DNA of 35,923 bases from Apostichopus parvimensis (Eukaryota > Echinodermata > Holothuroidea > Aspidochirotida > Stichopodidae): positions 48,633-84,555 of the forward strand of contig KN884780.1 in the NCBI GenBank assembly GCA_000934455.1, read 5' to 3'. The translations under genes and the position numbers were made by a program. The notes beneath the pieces were generated by a model. It saw nothing but the letters and a program-made list of their open reading frames with translations. It did not search any database and was not told where the DNA came from. How positions within the stretch are numbered: position 1 is the stretch's first letter; the number at the start of each line of letters is the position of its first letter. This document shows positions 24,001-33,000 of the stretch, in pieces.

Positions 24001-27000
24001 GTCTTCCCCGAACCTATCAAGGGTACCAAGTGTACAGTCCCTGACCTCTCCGAGGTCAGAGAGTATGAATTCCGGGTCATGGCCCAGAACGAGCTCGGTA
24101 GGAGCATGCCCAGTCGCCTCTCAGAAGCAGTAGATATGGCCGGTGTAGGAGGTAAGGGATAGAAATACCAGAAAACTGAAAACTTGGGAGTCTAAACATT
24201 TTCAAGGCCTCTCATTTTGGCAAACTTATGGAGACTTTCTTGATACTAATTGAACATGATTAAATACTGTATAGTGTCATTTAGCCCACTTGTAATTAAA
24301 GTATATCAATAAAACATCTTGGTTGCAATGTATAAAAAATGAATGCAATTTGCTGGTTGAGAGAAAAAATAATTCCTTACAACAGGGAGCTATTTGAGCT
24401 CACACAAGCACACACCTGCATTTCAGATGGCTTTCAGACTCATGCAAAAGGCCAGGGTAGGAAAAGACATAGGTGCGAGAATTAGCCACTGACATATTAT
24501 CCTCTGTAAACAAAAATGTGTACTTGTTAGTAATGGAAAGTATTTCCTGCATAACAACTGCCATGGTTGTACTCATTTTTAAATTAGATTTTTAAACTAA
24601 ATTGCCTTTTTATTACATTTTATAGTTTTTAATTTTGTTTTAGCTTTTAGATGTTTCTTAGATTAGATTTTTTAAGTTAAATTTTCAAGACAATTTTTTC
24701 AAAATAGCTTCATTGAGATTTTGCAAACTGAATGCGACTATGTGACAATAAGCACATCGATTGTATTGTGTAATGAAACCCACCCTGTTTTGAAGGAGGT
24801 AAATAGCCTCTGTTACTAACAGAGGCTCTTACTTCAACCATATTTCTTTATATATTAAAATTGGAATCTTTTTCATCAATTTTGCTTCCTTTTAGGAAAA
24901 GGTAAACCATTCTTCCTGAAGAAACCAAGCACAGTTTCTGCTGCAGAAGGATCATCTGCTACTCTTCAATGTGAAATCAGTGGAGTACCGCCCCCAGAGG
25001 TGAAATGGTTCCACGACGGCCGCCAGCTGCAGACGGGACCCAAGTATCGTATGGATGCCCAAGATAGCGGCATCTACAAACTAACAATCAACGAAATCTC
25101 AGAGGAAGACGCTGGAGACTACACCGCTGAAGCTGTGAATGCCTCCGGTACCGACTACGCCAAGTCAGATCTTAGAGTTCACGGTAGGTGGCTGCTCATC
25201 TCATGTTTGAATGATTGTCATTGGTGAGGGGTGTGGGAGAGGGATGTAGGAGGGGGTGTAAGAGGGCATTGTCAGAATTTGGTAATTTTATGGGGAGTTG
25301 ATTAAATTAGTTGCTTGAAGCTTTTTCAAAACTGATTTTATATTTTATATTTATTTTATATTTTATAATTTATAGTTACAAGACAGTAATTGTAAATGGC
25401 TACTTTTTAGATTCACATTCAGCAGTTTTCTGAGGTGATTTTTATCAATTTTGCTACTGATAGTAAAATTTCATAACAGTGTAGCACATAAGTTATCTTT
25501 CCCAAGGTAAGTACAATTTTCTTAAACAACCTTCTTTTGCTCACTTGACAATATTTACCAGAAAAGTCAGGATTTTTTGTAAATGCAATGCAAACCAGCA
25601 AAGCTGGCAGTAGTCTTTTAATTTCTTAGAAGTAGCATGTTTGAAACATTTGCCTGTTATACCAATTATTTGCTAAGTTTCATGTTTTGTTTTTTTTTGT
25701 CTGTTCTTTTCCAGTTCGCCCAACTGTCAACTTCCCATCACACCTCAGAGCTGCCCCGATAACCCTCATGCCAGGAGAAACTCTGAAATTGCGAATCGGT
25801 GCATCAGGATCTCCCAAACCGACCATAAGATGGGAACGTGATGGACAACCCATCATTCCTGGTGGGCGCTATGATGTCAAGACCATTGACCGTGACAGTA
25901 CATTAACTGTGTCACAGATCACCCCAGGAGACGCTGGGCGGTACAGTGTCATTGCTGAAAATGAGTATGGTGTCGAAAGCGCAGATATCAGCGTGTTGGT
26001 CTTAGGTAAGTTAAAAAATAATACACCAGCTCAGGGTGAAATTGGAACCCTTTCTCAAATTTACTTGTTTGATACATACATAAAGATTTGAAATAATCCA
26101 AGATATTGTATATCAAGTGACCTTACAATGTTTTATTAAAGAATTGGAATGAGTGCATGCAGACACGCTTTAACTCTTACAAATTTAATCACACCTCCCC
26201 CCCCCATCACCCCCCATTCATTTTCAGTCTATGTAGAGAAGTACTTGTACCTCTTCCCTCCTCTAATGTGACCTTTTTCTCTTCTTGTCCAATACAGGTC
26301 CACCTGAGCATCCACGTAACGTTGAGATACTTGATACCACCAGCGATACTGTGAAACTGTCATGGTTACCTCCTGCAACAGACGGTGGCAGTGCTGTCAC
26401 CTCTTATGTAGTCGAAAAACGTGAAGGTGTCTCAGGACCCTGGGTCAGAGCGTTGACCACTCCCAACACTTGGGCAGAACTAACAGGACTTAAGCCAGAC
26501 ACCCAGTACCAGTTCCGCGTAGCAGCACTAAGTGCATATGGTACAAGTGCTCCCACTACTGATACCATCCGAGGTCTGACTAAGGGTAAGTGTTAATGTT
26601 CCACTGATGACACCAGTCATTCTGTAGTAACCATATTGCAGCTTATGGAGAGAACCCATAAGCTCACAAAGTTGTAGAGTTTTAAAGAAAAACTGATTCA
26701 GTAAGCCATAAGTTTAGTACTTATGGATGACACCCATCTTATGGATGACACCCCTGTTCCCCCTACCCCCCCCCCCTCATTATCCTCGTTAGACATATTT
26801 CCAGAATGGTGTTGACTTAAGTCAATCATCAACTAGAGTTAGTGTTATTTTCATAATAATTAAATAAAATTGAAGATAGCTGACAAGATTATCTTTATCT
26901 TTTGTAGCTGCTCCAGTTGAGGAGGAAAGGCCAGAATTTGAAGATTTGGACGCCAGAATGAGACACTATGACACACAGGTGCCAAGACTAGTGGACATCA

Positions 27001-30000
27001 CTAGATTCAAGCCTGGTGATCGATTTGGCTCAGTGTACGATTATTATGACATTCATGAAGAGATTGGAAGGTAAACATTACTAGAGTTATTAGTATTTTA
27101 GATCAATTTTTCAGTATTTTAAGGCTTTGAATGTTTGTGATTTCTTCTTTTTTAACTGATAACAAATACTGAAGTACATAGAGATTCCTAAAGAACATTT
27201 CTCAATAGTAATACCAAATTGCATGTGTAGAGTTTTCTTGAAAGTCCTGCTGTATGTCTCGAAATACAGCATATCCTGTGCTGTTTGTGAGATTTCCATT
27301 GAAGAGGGGAACAGAGTGAGGTAAAGGTTATGGGAGGGGTGGACACACTGCATTTTGGGTCACAGTATTGGGGGAGCGTGGGGATGGAGCTATGATTCTG
27401 AAACCTAAAAGGTTAAAGTTAGTGGGTACTTAATCATTCTGTAGTTACATTTCCCTAGGGGTGGATCATCATACCCCTGGCTCTGGACACATTCATTATT
27501 CAGATGCAGTTAACTATCACATTGTTTAATCATTTATAGGGGTTCATACGGTGTGGTGTACAGAGCCACAGAGAAAGCCACCAAGAAGACTTGGGCGGCT
27601 AAGTTCATCAAATGCACCCCGGCAGAGAAAGAACTGATCAAACGAGAAATTGATGTCATGAAGAAACTTCATCACCGAAGAATACTTCAACTTCACGAAG
27701 TCTTTGAGACAGAAGATGAAATGATCATGATCATAGAATTGTTAGTTTATCTATTTATTTACTTGGTTGTGTTTGTTTGTTTAGAAAGTTGTTGGTTGTG
27801 TTTGAAATATCTTGTAGTACTTACAAGTGTATTGTTAACTTGTTTCATTAGTTTTACAACAAATGTTTGAAACCTGGAGAAACGATGTCGTGCATCAAAA
27901 AATAACAGTACCTTTGTAGTGTATGTGCCAATTCTCAGCATATTTGCATACTGGAATTTTATTCCAATCTTAATTTAATAAAAACATACATTTCCCTCTA
28001 AAACTTGAACTTGAATTTTCATATTGCAATGTTTTTGCAAAGTGCTGTTTTGGTCTAAAATGACTGCAAATGTTTGGTTCAACAAATTATGTAGTTTGAT
28101 TTTTCTAAATTTTTACTGTTAGGTAGGTTTTCTGTTTCATATTTCTTTTGAACAACTATAAATTTAACAACTATAAATAACTACTATAAATTAAATGATC
28201 CTTTATTTCCTTATCATTAAAGTTTGACCGGAGGTGAACTCTTTGACCGTATTGTCGATGAAAATCACATCCTTACCGAACCAGAAATTGTTGAGTACAT
28301 GAGACAGGTCTGTGAAGGCATGAAACACATGCACGAGAAACATATCGTTCATCTTGATATGAAGGTATGTAAAAACTCTTGATCTCTTTTCCTCCCCCTC
28401 TCTCCCCTCCCACCCCACCCCCTTCCCCTCTTCCCTCCATGTTACAGTTCTACTCATTTGCCTGTGGTACATGTAGTTTCGTGTTGCTTTAGTTATCATT
28501 CCATAAAACAAAATCCTCCAGAACTCTCTTTAAAGTAGCAAATCAAGAAAATCTTGGGGACACATATTTGAATTTGAATGGTTTTCCCCATCTGTGTCAG
28601 TACATCAAATAATGAAATCCTTCATTTTTCTCTTAAATTTGGATGTTACAATTGAAGCTTCTGTTGACTGCATTTTGATTTCACATGTGACCCTTTCATA
28701 ATGCTTATTGCAGCCCTGTGAGGTGGAAACTTGTTGATGAATTATTAATTTAAGAAAAAATTAAGTTTTTAAATTTTTGTTATTCTTTCTAACATCCCAG
28801 CCTGAGAATGTCATGCTCAGAGACCGTACATCTGACGATCTGAAACTGATTGACTTTGGCCTCTCTCGTGAAATTGACCCTGATGAACCCATCAAAGTGA
28901 TGTTTGGAACTCCAGAGTTTGTGGCACCCGAAGTTGTCAATTATGAGCCTGTGGGCTTACCTACTGATGTTTGGTCATTAGGTGTCCTGGCATATATCAT
29001 GTAAGTTGAATGTCACTGTTTAGAAATATTGTTAGCATGATGGGGTAGAACTAGTGGAGGTATATCAGATCCATTTTGTTTGGGCAAGGAGGTTATTAAG
29101 TGACAAGTACGAATGAATTGGTATGTAGGAGAGCGTTTTCCTCTCTTTAGCACCTGCAAAACTTTGTGCAGCCATCATGTAAAGTAAACAAAAATACAGT
29201 TATTCTACGTGTTTTCCTTGTGTAAGGAGGAAGAGAGGGATTCACCTTCTCAAACACATTCCACAGTGGATTTTGTCGCCTTTTTTGGGGGGGTATCCTT
29301 ACGTTACCATCATATTTGCGTGTTATATTCCTATGTTTTGTTTGTTATTTTTTCCAGGTTGAGTGGTTTTTCACCATTCATGGGAGACAATGACCAAGAG
29401 ACGTTAAAGAATGTTGCCAAGGGTGAGTGGGACTTTGAAGAAGAGGCATTCAATGACATCTCAGACGAGGCTCTTGATTGGATTGAGAAGATCTTAGTGG
29501 TCGAAAAAGAGTAAGTGATGATAAGAGACATTTTGGCCTTATTTGTCATTTTTCTGTGATTTTATAATTTCTGGTGATATTGAGAGAGAGGATTGTCCTT
29601 AAGTGATTCAGACAATGGATCTATGGATTGCAGGTTTGAGTCCGGGCCGGATCATTAGGTTGCGTCCTTGAGCGAGGTAAGTAATTTGATTTGCCTCTGT
29701 TCAAGCAGGTGTAAAAATGGGGGGGGGGGGCTGCACCCTATAGGTTGTCCACCAGAGGATGTGTAGAGTTGGTGTACTTTAGGAAGCAACTGTTGGAATT
29801 GTACACATTGCCAGGTGTGTGAGTGTGACAGGTTATTACTGTTGTAAATTTGAGTGAGAAGGCAAGTCATAACTTTCAAGTAATCTTTCAACTTTTATTT
29901 TATGTCTTTGTTATCTGCTGCATAGGCAGAAAATATGAACAGAATAGTTGATAGTTTAATCCTGACCTGCTCAGGAGTGTAACCATTCTGCTTAACACCA

Positions 30001-33000
30001 TTAATGGGTTTCAACCACCTCTTTGGGAGGTCTACCATCTTCCCAAGAATATCGCCACCCCTCCATCCTCCTAGCGATGCTGATTACTAACTAATGTCTT
30101 GTGGGTGGTGGGGTGGAGTGGCTGGGTTATAAGTGTTGGGTTGGTGTGTGGGTGGATATAAGTGTTACTGTTTTCTTGTATTCTCTCTATTTACATACAG
30201 GAGCGCTTCTACTAGACAAGCCCTCTGGATTTTTTTGAGTGCTTCCTTTCACAATTTTCCCTGTTGTTGATATGTTTTGTCACTTAGTTAACTTCTCTGT
30301 ATTTATATTGTGAAGAAACAAATAAATAAATGATATGAAATGTACCTTTTGTTTCACCTTCTTAGCGACCGTATGACAATCCAGCAAGCGTTGGATCATC
30401 CCTGGCTACAGATGATCACCGATGAAGAAGCCAGAAGACACGCCCGCAGACTGGACAGCACCAGACTAGCTACGTACTGGAAGCAGTATAAATATGTGGT
30501 ACAGTATTTATAGCATAATTGTTTCAAATATCTCACACAAAAATTGTCAAGTATCTTATAGGGTTCTCAGTCCATGTCTTATCATTATATTCTTATATTT
30601 GTGTTCCATAAATGCCAGATTATAAAAACCAGTTGGTCACCAGATGCCAAAATCAGGATTTTCTTTTACATTCTTCATTTGTGAGCCTTGAGTGGGTACA
30701 AGCCTCTATGCTCTACACAAATCATCTCTATTGTGCAAGGATGAAAATTTAAAAAGTTTGGAATTTGGAGGTGCATTGGGGGAATAAGCCCCCATAGTGC
30801 CCTTAGCACACCCCCCCCCCCCATCTCGTAAGGCTCTCTATTTGTGTTCTTCCAGGTTGGGACCCTCAATTGTCTTATTTCACCAATTTCCAATCTCTGG
30901 CAAACATTGCATATGATCTAAAATTTCAGAAAAATCTTTTAATAATGGTTTGATGAGTTGATGTGTTTGTTAAGTCTACTAATGTCTGAAGTATTAGTAA
31001 AATGTTGGAGAAACAATTTCATTTCATTGCAGAGCGGTCATACAGTGGTCTCTATTGGTAGAGTAGCTCATGGTGGCGCTCTTCGTGAACTTCATCAAGT
31101 TTATCGAGGCTCTCAGCTCTACCAGAGAATTCTCTTCATGGGTAAGCTAATAATTTGTCAGAAAGCCTTTGTTCAGGTATCATTTGGACATCTTTCTCAG
31201 TAAAGGAAATTGAGCATTTAGCTTAGACTTTCTTCTGGGAAAGTGATCTTAGGTTTGAGTAAGGGTACTAGCCTCCTAGAAGTCACAAGTTTGGCTTTTC
31301 CAGATGTGAAAAGAGTAGGGACATTTACTCTCACACTATCCTTAAGTGATAATAGCATATTCTTGTGATAATTGTTATAGGATTCTTGGTCTCCTTCGAC
31401 ATCAACCGAATGCAAATGTATGCTTGATGAAAACATGTGTTTTGAATATTAAATAAAACTTATTGAAATGGTTGGCCATAAATATGTATTATCAACTATA
31501 TTTTCCATTTTGTTCTTCAAATGTGACTACAAAAAGCTATACAATGTTTTTTGAAACTGTTTAACAGATTCCCGAGATGCGGCTCCTAAGATAACCAGAC
31601 GTCTAGAAGATGTGATCGCTATAGAGGGTAACGCCGCTCGCTTTGAGTGTGAAGTTACGGCCATGTCAGAACCTCTCATCGAATGGTACAAAGACCACGA
31701 ACTCCTGGTCATCGGAGTCAAGTACAAGATGCTCTACGACGATGGAACGTTCACTCTGGTTGTGAATAACGTAGACATCGATGACGTCGGACAGTACGTC
31801 TGTCGAGCTACCAACTCCTATGGACACGCTACCTCATCGGCTGACCTGGAAATTGAATGTAAATTAAAGTTACATACAAGTTTGATTTGCTGTGTGCTCT
31901 GCATAAGCAGATCTATGAAACGAAAGCTATTAAAGTGTTAGGACTGTTTCAGACGAGCATATGAGACCAGAACTACAAGTTTGGTCAGCTGCGAATGGTT
32001 TTTACAGACAGTGACATTAGATTATGTGGTGTGACCGGCCCTCCCATTTATTGTGCAGCCACTTGAGGGGTTGTACGATAGGTTAAATCTTATCCCAATA
32101 GTGTTGATTAGACTCAACTAATGTAAATTACAATATTATTTGTTGTTTTCCAGTAATATGAAATTTTGAGTTTGAGGAAAGTTCACATCTAGTTATCAAC
32201 ATGAAATATATAAAATTAGGGTTTTTTTATTTCTTATTTTTTGGGCCATTTGTTACTATTTGTGTATTATATATCAATTGCTTCATGTTCTATAGTGCTT
32301 GGAGAAGAAGAACTGGCCAAGCGAGGAGAGAGAAGAACTCTTGATCTCAAGAGGCAGCGGTAAGGATTTATTCTTACTTTTTTTGTACTTATTTTAAGGG
32401 GGTGGGGGGGCAGGCACCAGTTTCATGACTAAAAGGGACAGTGTAACTTACATTACAAAATCACTGGTATTGTAAAATTTCACATAACTGTAACAACTAA
32501 ATCAGAATTACTCACCAAGAATTTTATTTGATGATTTAGCTTCTTCCATTTCTAGAATTCCTCTAGGAGAGAGAGGTAGGAAGCTGAGAGCTGGTCGAGC
32601 TGCCCTTATCGGGGTCAGCGAGAAAGCACCTCGTCTAGTCTCTGAACTGGAGGACCAACAGTGTGGACTAGGCTTCATCCTCCCATTGACCTTCCAAGGT
32701 ATCAATAATTTCCCAGAAATATGCCTAGACACTTTGCCGGGAAAATAATGTGAAATAATTATCTAAGCTTCATTATTGTGATGGATATTCGACATACCAC
32801 AGGATTTTAATACTTCAGGTCATCTAGTTAACACATTTGTCAAGTGAATCTTTTTGTTTTGAAACTAGTTTGTGAAATTTTCAGGAGGTAATGTAGGATG
32901 GGTAAAACATTTCACCTCACATATCAAGATTTTTTTTTTCTTTTTTATAGAAACTCAAGTTTTGTTTTGTTAATAATAATCCTTCAGTTTATTAATATGA

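Larger units (their letters stand above)
21960..26297 (+). other. Introns 29-34 without recognised content
   Basis: Introns 21960-22394, 22526-22975, 23279-23848, 24152-24895, 25184-25714 and 26006-26297. They are AT-rich, with TTTTATAT repeats at 25335-25375, GC-richer sequence at 23300-23540 and a C tract near 26194. I found no matched inverted ends or RNA genes. Confidence 0.5.

Noticed and set aside
29600-29680. Possible tRNA gene because of a B-box-like GGTTTGAGTCC
   Set aside because: No cloverleaf or anticodon arm could be drawn, and the following TCCTTGAGCGAGG body is that of a SINE.
30499-30513. In-frame stop soon after exon 41, possibly a kinase that ends there
   Set aside because: A GT donor precedes it and exons 42-50 continue with a titin-like tail and Ig domains; a truncated isoform through intron retention cannot be excluded but is not needed.
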